Origin: DASUTB01 sp036374835
Lineage (GTDB): Bacteria; Actinomycetota; Actinomycetes; Jiangellales; Jiangellaceae
Assembly: GCA_036374835.1 (NCBI GenBank)
Contig: DASUTB010000083.1
Location: 1-64,000 of the forward strand
Reading direction: 5' to 3'
Length of the DNA stretch: 64,000 nucleotides
Under the pieces are notes generated by a model. That model was given only the letters and a program-made list of their open reading frames with translations. It was not told where the DNA came from and made no database searches. Every line of letters begins with the position of its first letter. Position 1 is the stretch's first letter. Made by a program: the position numbers and the translations under genes. Of this stretch, positions 1 to 8,055 are shown one piece after another.

Positions 1-694
1 CGATCGTCCACAGGAGACCGACGAGGACCGCGGTGCTGGTGATGTCGCCGGCGAACGCGGCACGGACTCCGTTGACGATGTGTGTGGTTGGCAGGACGGC
101 CGAGATCACCTGGAGCCACGCTGGAGCGACGGACATCGGAATCAGGATTCCGCTCAGGAGCAGTACCGGCAACGAGATCGAGTTTACGAGTACTCCGAAG
201 CTCTGTTCGTTCTTGAGCGTCAGTGCGAGCCCATAGCCGGCGGCGCAGAATGCCGCGGTGAGCAGGAGAACGAGGACGAACCCGACGATGACCCCGGCGG
301 CATCCGCTCTCATGCCGAACGCGAACCCGAGGACGACGAGGATGAGTCCCTGGACGGCGGAGTCGACCACGTCGTAGAGGGTGCGCCCGCCCAGCAGCGC
401 CCAGCGACTGACGGGCGTCACTCGTTGCGCGTCCAGGACCCCATCGCGCATGTCCGTGAGAAGGCCGAACCCGACGAAGAGCGAGCCGACCACGGCCTGC
501 AGCACCAGAAGCCCTGGCACGAGAAGCGTGTAGGGATTCATGCCGAGCTGACCGGCGAACGCCCCGAGAAGCGGCCCGAACAGGACGAGGTATAGGACGG
601 GCTGCGCAAGCCCGACGGCCAGCCACACCGGCTTACGGACTGTGGCACGCAGTTGCCGTCGGAACATGACCGAGGTGCCACGCACGTCGCTCAT
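1..694 (-). CDS. ABC-2 type exporter permease (DrrB-like), 3' end outside window
   Basis: This is the membrane subunit of a DrrAB-type ABC exporter. The start is ATG at 694, overlapping the stop of the upstream ATPase by an ATGA, so the two are translationally coupled. The visible product opens MSDVRGTSVMFRRQLRATVR, then has a hydrophobic helix (LVLFGPLLGAFAG), a segment PGLLVLQAVVGSLFVGFGLL, the DAQRVTPVSRWALLGGR loop and further helices (LILVVLGFAFGM, VLVLLLTAAFCAAGYGLAL, SISLPVLLLSGILIPMS). The loop and the ILIPMS/PLTHIV-type ending are usual for ABC-2 permeases of antibiotic or daunorubicin-like exporters. About 231 codons are present and the C-terminus runs off the left edge. The substrate cannot be inferred. 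Confidence 0.9.
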   Translation of the reverse strand, partial: MSDVRGTSVMFRRQLRATVRKPVWLAVGLAQPVLYLVLFGPLLGAFAGQLGMNPYTLLVPGLLVLQAVVGSLFVGFGLLTDMRDGVLDAQRVTPVSRWALLGGRTLYDVVDSAVQGLILVVLGFAFGMRADAAGVIVGFVLVLLLTAAFCAAGYGLALTLKNEQSFGVLVNSISLPVLLLSGILIPMSVAPAWLQVISAVLPTTHIVNGVRAAFAGDITSTAVLVGLLWTI

Positions 695-1647
695 GCAGCC
701 TCCTCAGCGGTGAGCGCGAGAAACGCCTCGTCGAGCGAGGGAGGCCGTAGCTCCACGGTTGTGGCCGTGAGCGAAGCAGCGTCGATTCTGGCGAGAACCG
801 CCGCCAGCGCGCCCGCACCGCCAGCCAATCGGACGCTGACTTCCAAACCCGAGGCATCCGGCGTTTCACCTGTTGCTTCTGCCAGCACGGCAAGCAAGTC
901 GGGAAGCTCCGTTTCTGACGCGGCTGTGACGATCAGGGTGTCCGGGCCCATCATCCGCTTGATCTGGGCGGGTGGGCCGTCCGAGATCAGTCGCCCACCG
1001 GAGATCACCAGCAGCCGATCGCAGAGGGCGTCGGCCTCGTCGAGGTAGTGGGTGCTGAGCAAGACTGTCATCCCGGATGTGTCCCTGAGCTCGCGGACGT
1101 GTGCCCACAGGTTGGCTCGTGAGGCGGGATCGAGACCGACTGTGGGCTCGTCGAGGAAGACGAGACGCGGAGCGTGCACGAGGCTCATCGCGATATCGAG
1201 ACGCCTGCGCTGGCCACCACTGAGAGTGCTGGCCTCGCGATCCCAGAGATCATCCAACCGATAGCGCGCAGCGAGCGTCCGCGCGCCGGCCAGAGCATCA
1301 GTACGTGACAGGCCGTGGAGCATCCCGTAGTCGACGAGTTCCTCACCGACCCTGGAGTCGCTGCTGGCTGAGCCACGCTGGGACACATAGCCGATCGCTC
1401 CGCGCACCTGCCGCGGCTGTGTCGCGAGGTCGAATCCCGCGACCTGCGCATTGCCGGAGGTGGGTCGCGCCAGCGTCGTGAGCATCTGCGTGGTGGTGGT
1501 CTTCCCGGCGCCGTTCGGCCCCAGCAGGCCCACGATCTCACCGGCAGCGACATCGAACGAGACGTCGTCGACCGCGACCACCCGCGATTGCCGCGATGAT
1601 CTCGATCGCTCCTGGTACGTCTTCCGCAAGCGGCTAGCTCTGATCAT
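691..1647 (-). CDS. ABC transporter ATP-binding protein (DrrA-like)
   Basis: This is the 318-aa ATPase subunit of the exporter encoded with the downstream permease. Walker A is GPNGAGKT (residues 43-50), the signature is LSGGQRRRLDIAMSL, Walker B is LVFLDEPTVGLD, and there is an H-loop STHYLDEAD. The C-terminal extension of about 90 residues is typical of DrrA/CcmA-type export ATPases. ATG at 1647 is chosen because GGGAG lies 8 nt upstream; a longer frame reaches 1710 but would run through the operator. The gene is divergent from a PadR regulator and two palindromes lie in the gap, which suggests PadR repression relieved by a toxic ligand (inference). Confidence 0.93.
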   Translation of the reverse strand: MIRASRLRKTYQERSRSSRQSRVVAVDDVSFDVAAGEIVGLLGPNGAGKTTTTQMLTTLARPTSGNAQVAGFDLATQPRQVRGAIGYVSQRGSASSDSRVGEELVDYGMLHGLSRTDALAGARTLAARYRLDDLWDREASTLSGGQRRRLDIAMSLVHAPRLVFLDEPTVGLDPASRANLWAHVRELRDTSGMTVLLSTHYLDEADALCDRLLVISGGRLISDGPPAQIKRMMGPDTLIVTAASETELPDLLAVLAEATGETPDASGLEVSVRLAGGAGALAAVLARIDAASLTATTVELRPPSLDEAFLALTAEEAA

Positions 1648-1682
1648 GCGTGTTGCTCCCAGCTCTTTTCGTGGAAGTGGAG

Positions 1683-1716
1683 TATCCAAATTTGGATAAA
1701 GGTTAACCAAATTTGG
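1683..1716. promoter_or_regulatory. Tandem palindromic operator between ABC exporter and padR
   Basis: A perfect 16-bp palindrome TATCCAAATTTGGATA (1683-1698) is followed by a second copy of its core, CCAAATTTGG (1707-1716). The centres are 21 bp apart, about two helical turns, so two dimers could bind the same DNA face. The sites lie in the divergent gap between the exporter ATPase and the padR gene, so PadR is the natural candidate binder. The sequence differs from the ATGT/ACAT motif of classical PadR sites. Confidence 0.7.
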
Positions 1717-1741
1717 ACAACACGTCTAGTAGCATGGCTGC

Positions 1742-2308
1742 ATGCCCGCTCGGACAACGCGAGTCCTGGTGTTGGGAGCCATCCGGCATCTTGAACCGGC
1801 GACCGGATACGACGTGCAGTCCTACCTGTTCGGCATGGCTGCGGACCGGTGGGCGGCCCTGCGGTCCGGGTCGATCTACGCGATGCTGCGAAGCCTGCGC
1901 CGTGAGTCGCTGATCGAGGCCGACCCGGAAGAGCCCGCGCGGCATGTCGTCACCGCGGCCGGGAGGAAGGAGCACGACACGCTGCTGATCACCGCGCTTC
2001 GCACCCTGCCCGAGACAGGTGACACCACGGAGCTCAGGGCAGCGCTCCAGTTCGCCGATCTCCTTCGAGCAGAGGTCGTCCGCAGCGCGCTCACCGACCG
2101 GCTGACGGCCATCGACGGCGCCCTCAGCGACATCAGTGCGCGCATCGACGCGGCGGGATCGGCCGGGAGCTCGCCGTTCGTGACTCACAGGGCGGGCTTG
2201 CAGCACGCGCTCCTGCGCGCCCAGTCAGAATGGCTTCGGAACCTTCTCGACCAGGCGCTCGCGGCCTCAGGGCGTTCGACCTCAGCGTACCTCCCCACCG
2301 TGAAGTAG
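1742..2308 (+). CDS. PadR family transcriptional regulator
   Basis: A 188-aa PadR-type winged-helix regulator. The N-terminal half carries the family pattern LGAIRHLEPATGYDVQSYL followed by SGSIYAMLRSLRRESLIEAD (helix 3 and wing). The C-terminal half (residues about 90-180) is alpha-helical, as in subfamily 1 PadR proteins with a Vir_act_alpha_C-like dimerisation domain. It is transcribed away from the DrrAB-type exporter and shares a 94-bp gap with tandem palindromes, so it probably represses both itself and the exporter. There is no good ribosome binding site before ATG 1742; an out-of-frame ATG lies at 1733. Confidence 0.9.
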   Translation: MPARTTRVLVLGAIRHLEPATGYDVQSYLFGMAADRWAALRSGSIYAMLRSLRRESLIEADPEEPARHVVTAAGRKEHDTLLITALRTLPETGDTTELRAALQFADLLRAEVVRSALTDRLTAIDGALSDISARIDAAGSAGSSPFVTHRAGLQHALLRAQSEWLRNLLDQALAASGRSTSAYLPTVK

Positions 2309-2572
2309 TCGTTGCCGACGTTGAGGTGGAGCGACGGCGCGAAGACCGCCGGGGCCTCGATCCCGATCGGCGCAAGATCGCCGCGGTGAATGCTCCGATG
2401 GACCTCCAGTGCGGCCAGGTTGAACGTCGCGGCTCACGTCGCAGCGTCCTTCCCGGCGGACGACACGACGAGATACCAGTGCGTGTTGGGCTTGCTGTCG
2501 TACGACTCCGTCGCCGAGGGCGGTGAGTTGCTGGATGCTGCTCATCCCGTGTCGCCGCCGATCCTCGAATGG
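2309..2572. other. No intact gene; decayed coding stretch
   Basis: No complete reading frame is convincing here. On the minus strand, one frame between about 2520 and 2240 reads protein-like (SYDSKPNTHWYLVVSSAGKD, an in-frame TGA, then AATFNLAALEVHRSIHRGDL and APSLHLNVGNDYFTVGRYAE). It looks like a degraded gene of unknown family that runs into the 3' end of padR. Confidence 0.4.
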
Positions 2573-2740
2573 TCACTGTGCTTGGATCCCGTCGGAGATG
2601 GACGGGTACTTCGGTTTCCACGACAGCTCGTTCTTTGGCGCGAGCGTTCGACACGCGCATGGAGATGCCGCCGAACAGCGCTTTGCCGTAGGGGGCCGCG
2701 ACCGCGAGGACCCACTGCGGCACGACGAGTCCGGTCCGGC
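2573..2740 (-). pseudogene. NAD-dependent epimerase/dehydratase C-terminal remnant (frameshifted)
   Basis: The minus strand encodes LDIAGLVVPQWVLAVAAPYG and then KALFGGISMRVSNARAK in one frame. After a one-base shift near 2640 it continues NELSWKPKYPSISDGIQAQ and stops at 2573. The pattern SMRVSNARAK-ELxWxPxYPS is the characteristic C-terminus of extended SDR sugar epimerases/dehydratases. The N-terminal Rossmann fold is absent and the two parts are in different frames, so this is a dead fragment. Confidence 0.6.
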
Positions 2741-3434
2741 GATGTCTAGACAGACGCTCGGGTCACATTCGGTGTGGTTGCCGCGAGCGCTAACCACCTC
2801 ATTGGGCCACTACCAGCACAAACAGCCACGGCGCCCACCCCACAACCCGCCGAAAACCCCTGTGTTCACTCGATTTCGTGTCACAACTCGTGTCACGATC
2901 AACGTCGCGCAGATGGTCGCGGTCACCTATTGAAGGCGACCGCAACGGCAGCCAGAGCCGCGACAGTCGCAGTCGGCAGCCTCAGCAGCTGCGCCGGTGC
3001 CAGCGACGACGCGAGCCGCCTGACACGTATGCCGACACCTCGTCCAGCACACCGTCGAACCGCTCAAGGACGTCACCGAGCAGATGGCACGCAGCCACCA
3101 ACGGGCGGCGGCGGACAGTAATGAAGTGGGCGCAGGGCTTCCCCAGTCAGCCGCCATAGGTTGACGTGAGCTCGCACGCAGCCGGCTTCCGCAACTCGTG
3201 CTCGACCGCTCCGCGAATCCACGCAGACACCGACCGGACGGCCGGGTGCGCAGACCGGCAGCCTTTGCGCCGGCGCCGGACACCGTCCAGAATCCGGTTG
3301 TGTCCGCCCGTCTGGGATCCACAGCGGGAGTTAGCCACCACGGCAACTGACCAGGTTGTCATAGCGGTCCCACGGTCACGCCGATGCGCGCGACCAGGGA
3401 TGCGTCCGCGCCGTAGGTCTACTCGACCGCCAGC
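2741..3434. other. Intergenic region without recognisable gene
   Basis: About 690 bp between the epimerase relic and the MDMPI-type gene. Open frames exist on both strands but are Arg/Ser/Pro-rich or low-complexity and carry no motif. I see no RNA gene, terminator or clear repeat. Confidence 0.5.
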
Positions 3435-4085
3435 TCACATCCCCCGCTTGCGAGGGCCCAGCTTGGTCAAGTCGGCCGGGCCAGCGGAAGCCGGTGCCGG
3501 GCTCGGGGTCGGCACGGCCCGGGCCGCGAGGGCCAACACGAGACGGTGAGCCGGTGCGGTTTCGCGAGCACCGGAACCATGTGACCAGTCGAGGTCTTCG
3601 GCTTCCATGCGTCGCCCGTCGATGCTGGTGCCGAAGTGCCGATGCACGCCACCGATAGCAAGGTTGTCAAGAACCAGCCGGAGCGCCTCAGCACTCACGA
3701 CACTTCCCAGACCAGCCGGGATCGTGGCGTCGAGGCCGTGGATTACCACGTGCGTGAGTGATCCGATCTGGCCGCCCTCGGGCGTGACCCACTGCGCCAG
3801 CGTGTCGCTGGCCAGGTCGGCGAGCAGTTGCTCGACGGGCAGTGTCGAGTCACGGTCGGCGATGCGGTTCGACAGCGTGGTGAAGTCGTACCCTGCCGAC
3901 GCGAGTTCGGCTGCGAACTCGTCCGGGGTGAAGCGGGCCGGCATTGTGAGGTGCGCGATGACGTGACGGATCGTCCATCCCTCGCACAGTGAGCCACCGT
4001 CCCAGGCGTCGGCGGGCAGTGTCGCCAATGCCGTATGCAGGCGCCGGCACTCGGCCGCGATCAGCGGCAGCAGATCATCGGACAT
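3435..4085 (-). CDS. Maleylpyruvate isomerase family mycothiol-dependent enzyme (MDMPI/DinB fold)
   Basis: A 216-aa protein of the actinobacterial TIGR03083 family, a four-helix DinB-like fold often metal- and mycothiol-dependent. The N-terminal domain has the typical W-D-x-x-S-L-C-E-G-W-x-x-R-H-V-x-A-H-L pattern (DAWDGGSLCEGWTIRHVIAH) with the metal-ligand His. A second His lies in SLTHVVIHGLDATIPAG, and the C-terminal part covers IDGRRMEAEDLDWSHGSG. ATG 4085 is preferred because GGAAGGAA lies about 6 nt upstream. The substrate is unknown; the family includes detoxifying thiol transferases. Confidence 0.88.
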   Translation of the reverse strand: MSDDLLPLIAAECRRLHTALATLPADAWDGGSLCEGWTIRHVIAHLTMPARFTPDEFAAELASAGYDFTTLSNRIADRDSTLPVEQLLADLASDTLAQWVTPEGGQIGSLTHVVIHGLDATIPAGLGSVVSAEALRLVLDNLAIGGVHRHFGTSIDGRRMEAEDLDWSHGSGARETAPAHRLVLALAARAVPTPSPAPASAGPADLTKLGPRKRGM

Positions 4086-4183
4086 CGGCGTTCCTTCCGT
4101 TTCTGAGCAGGTCACTGACTTCAACCCGAACCTAAGGAACCGGGGCGCCCCGCGTCTTCTCGAATCGTGCTGGCCGTGCCTCT

Positions 4184-4612
4184 CTACGGAATCTCGGTAC
4201 GTTGCGTCAGGCGGAACGAGTTACCCGACGGGTCACGGAAGCTCGCGTCGATCCCGTAGGGCCGGGGAGTCGGCGGCTCGGTGAACTCGACTCCCCGCCC
4301 CCGCAACTCCTCATAGGTCCGCTGACAGTCGTCGGTGATCAGAAAGATGGTCTGGGCGAACCCCTTGGCGACCAAGGTGCGGATCTCATTGGCGGTCCCT
4401 GCGTCCAACACCGGCCCGTCGGGGACTGCCATCAGCACGATCTCGACGTCCTGACCCGGCACGCCGACGGTCAGCCAGCGGAAGCCCATAGTGGGCAGCG
4501 TCGCGTCGGAGCGCAGATCGAGGCCCAGCTTGGTGGTGTAGAACTCGAGCGCTTCCTCCTGGTCGCGCACCCACACCTGAGTGCCGGCGAGTGTGATCAC
4601 AGAACGCTCCAT
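4184..4612 (-). CDS. VOC family protein (glyoxalase/bleomycin-resistance fold)
   Basis: A 142-aa single-chain VOC protein. It has two beta-alpha-beta-beta-beta repeats: TLAGTQVWVRDQEEALEFYT through PGQDVEIVLMAVPDG, and AQTIFLITDDCQRTYEELRG through IDASFRDPSGNSFRLTQR. The DPSGNSF motif is the usual metal-side strand of the second module. It is in the same orientation as the MDMPI-type gene downstream (98-bp gap) and could be co-transcribed. Substrate unassigned. Confidence 0.87.
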   Translation of the reverse strand: MERSVITLAGTQVWVRDQEEALEFYTTKLGLDLRSDATLPTMGFRWLTVGVPGQDVEIVLMAVPDGPVLDAGTANEIRTLVAKGFAQTIFLITDDCQRTYEELRGRGVEFTEPPTPRPYGIDASFRDPSGNSFRLTQRTEIP

Positions 4613-4664
4613 CGTCGACCGACATCGCTCCGCCGACGAGTCTAGGCCGACTCGACCGGACCGG

Positions 4665-5120
4665 TCACCTCGATTCGTGCTGCCCTCGGCGCTCCGATTC
4701 CTTGACCCTAGCCGGCCTCGTGTGGAACCGCACGATGCAGGACGGTACGACGGCCCGTGCGGCGGCCGGTGCGGCGGCCGGTGGAAACTGCACGCGATAG
4801 GCGGTCGGCGACACCCCGTACGTGCGGGTGAAGGCGGAGGTGAACGAGCCGACGCTCGTCAGGCCGACCGCGTGACACACCTCCGCGATCGACCGTTCCG
4901 TGTCCCGCAGCAACGCCGCCGCCCGCTCCAGCCGGCGCGTGATCAGATACTCCCTCGGAGAAGCTCCGAAGACCCGGCGGAACTCCCGGCTGAAGTGCGC
5001 ACGACTGTACCCAGAGGCCGCAGCGATCGCGTCGACGTCCAGAGGTTCAGCGAACCGGCCGTCCATCACGTCCTTGGCGCGCAGCAGATGACGCTCAAGA
5101 GCATGGCCCACACCCACCAA
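4665..5120 (-). CDS. AraC family DNA-binding protein, short form
   Basis: A product of about 151 aa consisting mainly of the AraC/XylS DNA-binding domain. HTH1 is DVDAIAAASGYSRAHFSREF and HTH2 is SIAEVCHAVGLTSVGSFTSA, with FTRTYGVSPTAYR at the end. No ligand-binding domain is visible. TTG 5120 (or GTG 5117) is favoured because AGAAGG lies 7 nt upstream of the TTG; the frame stays open to 5435 but the extension is low-complexity. The gene lies 52 bp upstream of the VOC gene in the same direction, so it may regulate it (inference). Confidence 0.75.
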   Translation of the reverse strand: MVGVGHALERHLLRAKDVMDGRFAEPLDVDAIAAASGYSRAHFSREFRRVFGASPREYLITRRLERAAALLRDTERSIAEVCHAVGLTSVGSFTSAFTRTYGVSPTAYRVQFPPAAAPAAARAVVPSCIVRFHTRPARVKESERRGQHESR

Positions 5121-5242
5121 TGTAGGGCCTTCTTCGCACCGACACCGGCTCACCGGCACCGATGCTCGTGGAGCGCGGGTCCGTCCGACGGACGGTGTAT
5201 CTGATCTGACACGCCGAGCTTGGCTCGGGGAAAGGATCAGTC

Positions 5243-5459
5243 GTGGACGAGATGATCGAGCCGATGTCGGCTCAGATTGATCAACAACAGTTAGCGCAAC
5301 AACTCGTGGAGTCCGCCCGGCACCGAAGGGGTGGAGCTGGTCGGCCCGGACGGAGTGTTGACCGGGTTGACCAAGCAGGTGCTCGAGACCGCGTTGGAGG
5401 CGGAGATGACCGAGCATCTGGGGTATGAGCCGCACGATCCTGCTGGGATCACCGGATAG
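5243..5459 (+). pseudogene. IS256-family transposase N-terminal remnant (frameshifted, truncated)
   Basis: Frame 1 from 5243 reads MDEMIEPMSAQIDQQQLAQQ then LVESAR. After a one-base shift the second frame reads TEGVELVGPDGVLTGLTKQV, LETALEAEMTEHLGYEPHD and PAGITG, ending in TAG at 5457-5459. The block LTKQVLETALEAEMTEHLGY with the following D-PAG is diagnostic for the N-terminus of IS256/mutator-type transposases. The DDE core is missing. Confidence 0.75.
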
Positions 5460-5640
5460 ACCGCGTCCACCAGCACGCGCACACCACGAGTCGCACCGAG
5501 ACCGGTCATGTCGGTCAGGCCGGCGATCGGCGGCAGCGCCGGCTCAGCACCAGTGGCGATCACCAACCCGTCATACGGCAACCGATCCTTGCCGTGGGAC
5601 GTCACCGTCGTGACCGTCTTGGCTTTCGGGCGACTCAGCC
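5450..5640 (-). pseudogene. FAD/NAD(P)-dependent oxidoreductase fragment
   Basis: The minus strand reads KAKTVTTVTSHGKDRLPYDG, LVIATGAEPALPPIAGLTDM and TGLGATRGVRVLVDAVY before entering the IS256 relic. LPYDGLVIATGAEPALPPI is the signature second FAD motif (LVIATGA) of pyridine-nucleotide disulphide or nitrite-reductase-type flavoproteins. The dinucleotide-binding N-terminus and the C-terminal half are gone. It probably became a relic together with the adjacent insertion-sequence remnant. Confidence 0.6.
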
Positions 5641-6120
5641 CGGTTTCAGCTCGGCGGATCTGGCCACGGCTTCCATGCTGCCGTGCACATCGCACACCGC
5701 GGCCAGCGTGTTGTACACGGTGCCGTACCGGCGCAGATTGAGGTGGACGAGCTCGACCCGCCGCGGCGACTCGTCAGTGGTGACCCGCAGGGTGTAGGCG
5801 ATCTCGACGAACTTCGGCGGGCTGTCCTGACGCCGGGCCGTTACCTCGACGTGCGCGTCGTCGTACTCGAAGCCCAGCAGATCACCTGCCCGGGCAAGAT
5901 TCTTCAACAGGCACGCCGCGAACGCGGCGGCCAGCAGCTGCGCGGGCCCGGGCAGCCCGGAGGGCGGCCGCCCCCAGGCGGCGTCCAACTCGATCTGCAT
6001 ATTCGCCGCCGTGACCGCAGCCTCCCCACCGGCGGTCACGTGCCCGCTGATCCGGTACTCGGTCGGGACTCGGCCCGCGCCAGAGGTCTGCGGATTCTCA
6101 GCGGCGCTCACAAGCACCAT
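5635..6120 (-). CDS. OsmC family protein
   Basis: A protein of about 161 aa in the OsmC/Ohr fold. Residues include the G-x-E-x-x-x-P-x-x-L-L-A-A-A-F-A-A-C-L-like block (LPGPAQLLAAAFAACLLKNL), where the Cys is the first active-site-type cysteine, and the later VYNTLAAVCDVHGSM with the second Cys. Two such cysteines are the catalytic pair of hydroperoxide-reducing OsmC/Ohr proteins. ATG 6120 is given; an in-frame TTG at 6150 would add ten residues and neither has ideal RBS spacing. It overlaps the oxidoreductase relic at its 3' end by a few bases. Confidence 0.85.
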   Translation of the reverse strand: MVLVSAAENPQTSGAGRVPTEYRISGHVTAGGEAAVTAANMQIELDAAWGRPPSGLPGPAQLLAAAFAACLLKNLARAGDLLGFEYDDAHVEVTARRQDSPPKFVEIAYTLRVTTDESPRRVELVHLNLRRYGTVYNTLAAVCDVHGSMEAVARSAELKPG

Positions 6121-6150
6121 CTCCCCGGCTTCACACTCGGCGAGCGCCAA

Positions 6151-6734
6151 GCGCTCAACAGCTCACCTGTCACAGTTGAAACGTAGGCCAGTGACAGGCT
6201 CGGCTTCAGGGCCGTTCGGTCCGCCGCACCCGTCCAAACGGCCCAAACCCTGCCACACCCGGTTGGCAGCGAGGCTGCGTCCGGTTATGTGTACCACTGT
6301 CGTGCGATCGCCTTCGAGTTCAGCTGCCCATCGTGCGGCGAGGCCGTAGCTGAAAAAGATCTTTCGGCAGCGCTCTCCTCGGCGGAATCGTCGCCCAGCG
6401 ACTCGGGCTCCAGGCCCCATTCCTCCTCGGCGTCCCACCTCTGCTAGCCGCCACCGTGATCGGCTGGTGGGCCCTTCGCCCAACCCCTCACTAACCCTCG
6501 CCCACCCCACGCCGCCGTCGGTCGTGAGGCTGTCGGGATTGTCTGATGACTCGTGGTGCTGCTCAGCGGCAAGGCACGCGCGACGTTGGCATGTGGTTTG
6601 GAGACCTGCCCCGACCCCGCCGGGGGTGCGAGCAAACTCGCGCCGATCGTTGAGGGCGCGTGACCGTACTCGGTGACGTCGATCCCTGCCTAGTCCGTAT
6701 CGAACAACCCCCGCGTTAATCGGTAGCGCCACCT
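6151..6734. other. Intergenic region without recognisable gene
   Basis: About 580 bp. A minus-strand frame is open across much of it, but its product is Arg-rich with no motif, no good RBS and no recognisable family. No RNA gene or clear inverted repeat is seen. Confidence 0.5.
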
Positions 6735-7493
6735 ATGGGGAACCACGCAGACTTCTGCACCATGACCAGCAGCGACCTATGGGACGAGGACACCGCGCAG
6801 CGGTACGACGACATCTCGGCCGAGATGTTCGCACCCGAGGTGCTCGACCCCACTGTGGACTTCCTTGCTCGGCTCGCGGGTTCGGGCCCGGCGTTAGAGC
6901 TCGCGATCGGCACGGGTCGGGTCGCGATCCCGCTCGCCGCCCGAGGCATCCCCGTGACGGGGATCGAGCTGTCGCAACCGATGGTCGACCAGCTGCGGAG
7001 CAAGGTGTCCGCGGAGGAGTTGCCGGTGGTCGTCGGTGACATGGCCACGACGGTCATTCCCGGTCAGTTCTCGCTCGTGTACGTCGTCTGGAACAGCATC
7101 GGCAACCTCCGCACTCAGGACGAGCAGGTGCGATGCTTCAGCAACGCTGCCCGGCACCTGGCGCCCGCAGGCCGCTTCGTCATCGAACTAGGTGTGCCGG
7201 GCATCCGGCGGTTCCCGCCAGGGCAGGTAGCGGTGCCGTTCGAGGTGACTGACCGGCACGTCGGCTTCGACACCTACGACATGGTCACCCAGCAGGGGAC
7301 GTCTCATCACTTCTGGCGACTGGACGACGGGAGCACGCGCTACGGCTCCAGCAATTTCCGCTACATTTGGCCGGCCGAGTGCGACCTCATGGCCCGGCTG
7401 GCCGGATTGAGATTGGAGCAGCGGGTCGCGGATTGGAGCGGCGCGCCGTTCACCTCCGACAGCGAGAGCCACGTCTCGGTCTGGCGCAAGTAG
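6735..7493 (+). CDS. Class I SAM-dependent methyltransferase
   Basis: A 252-aa Rossmann-fold methyltransferase. Motif I is ALELAIGTGRVAIPLAARG with the acidic ligand in VTGIELSQPMVDQLR; the post-I motif is VVVGDMATTVIPGQFSLVYV, followed by VVWNSIGNL and FVIELGVPGIRRFPPG. The arrangement matches small-molecule methyltransferases of the Methyltransf_25/11 groups. ATG 6735 or in-frame ATG 6762 (MTSSDLWDED) could be the start; neither has a clear RBS. It is not in an operon with its neighbours, and the substrate is unknown. Confidence 0.88.
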   Translation: MGNHADFCTMTSSDLWDEDTAQRYDDISAEMFAPEVLDPTVDFLARLAGSGPALELAIGTGRVAIPLAARGIPVTGIELSQPMVDQLRSKVSAEELPVVVGDMATTVIPGQFSLVYVVWNSIGNLRTQDEQVRCFSNAARHLAPAGRFVIELGVPGIRRFPPGQVAVPFEVTDRHVGFDTYDMVTQQGTSHHFWRLDDGSTRYGSSNFRYIWPAECDLMARLAGLRLEQRVADWSGAPFTSDSESHVSVWRK

Positions 7494-7753
7494 GCCGACG
7501 GCGAAGGAACCAGCCGCTCGGGCAGGTTGTCTGCGTGCTCTTGACCGTTTCGACAATCCACCAGCCAGCGATCGTCGCGCTGATGCTCGACGTCGACTCG
7601 GTGCGTCTAGCCCGGTCGCGGGCCAAGAGCGTGCCAGACCCAGGCTGTCCTGATCTTGCTTCTCGGGCGAGGTGGCGGTGAACCAGCGCGTGCGGGGTCC
7701 GCCGGCATGCCCGGCTCGTCCACTGTGGTTTTGCTCGCAAGAACAGGCGGCGG
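7494..7753. other. Intergenic stretch, no gene seen
   Basis: About 260 bp (part of a 560-bp gap ending at 8055) with no motif-bearing frame on either strand. It separates the methyltransferase from an insertion-sequence relic. Confidence 0.45.
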
Positions 7754-7886
7754 TCAGGTCAGGGTGGCCATGGGTCTGGTGAACAGCACGTCGTAGAGGG
7801 CTGACCACGCCGTTTCCCAGGGCCAGCGGCTGGATAGGTGGAGATGGAGGCGCCGGGCCGAGGTGGCGATCCGGGCGCACCGTCGG
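7754..7886 (-). pseudogene. IS1380-like transposase C-terminal remnant
   Basis: The minus strand ends RRCARIATSARRLHLHLSSR then WPWETAWSALYDVLFTRP. A Ser-Ala-Arg-Arg-x-x-L-x-L-(4)-W-P-W tail is typical of IS1380 (and some IS4-type) transposases. Only about 40 codons of the C-terminus survive and no terminal inverted repeats are recognisable. Confidence 0.5.
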
Positions 7887-8055
7887 CGTGGCACCCGGTG
7901 CGGTCTCACCGCAGCTGTTGTAGGAGGTACGCCGGGCGACGCGCTGCCTTGGAATCGGCATCCGGCCCTAGCTGCCGACAGCCCAGCTGCCGACAGAGAT
8001 ATCCGCGTATGCACTCCACGCGCGAGCTCGAACGCAAACGTGACAACCGGCGCGC

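Noticed and set aside
80..595. Long plus-strand open frame over the left-edge permease
   Set aside because: It is the antisense of an ABC-2 permease whose minus-strand product has clear membrane helices; the plus product is Glu/Arg-rich without motifs.
2927..3346. Minus-strand open frame with many Cys and Trp
   Set aside because: No RBS, no conserved spacing of Cys, and overlapping frames on both strands are equally open.
6163..6732. Minus-strand open frame of about 190 codons in the gap before the methyltransferase
   Set aside because: Arg-rich composition, no RBS, no motif and no domain; typical GC-rich open frame.
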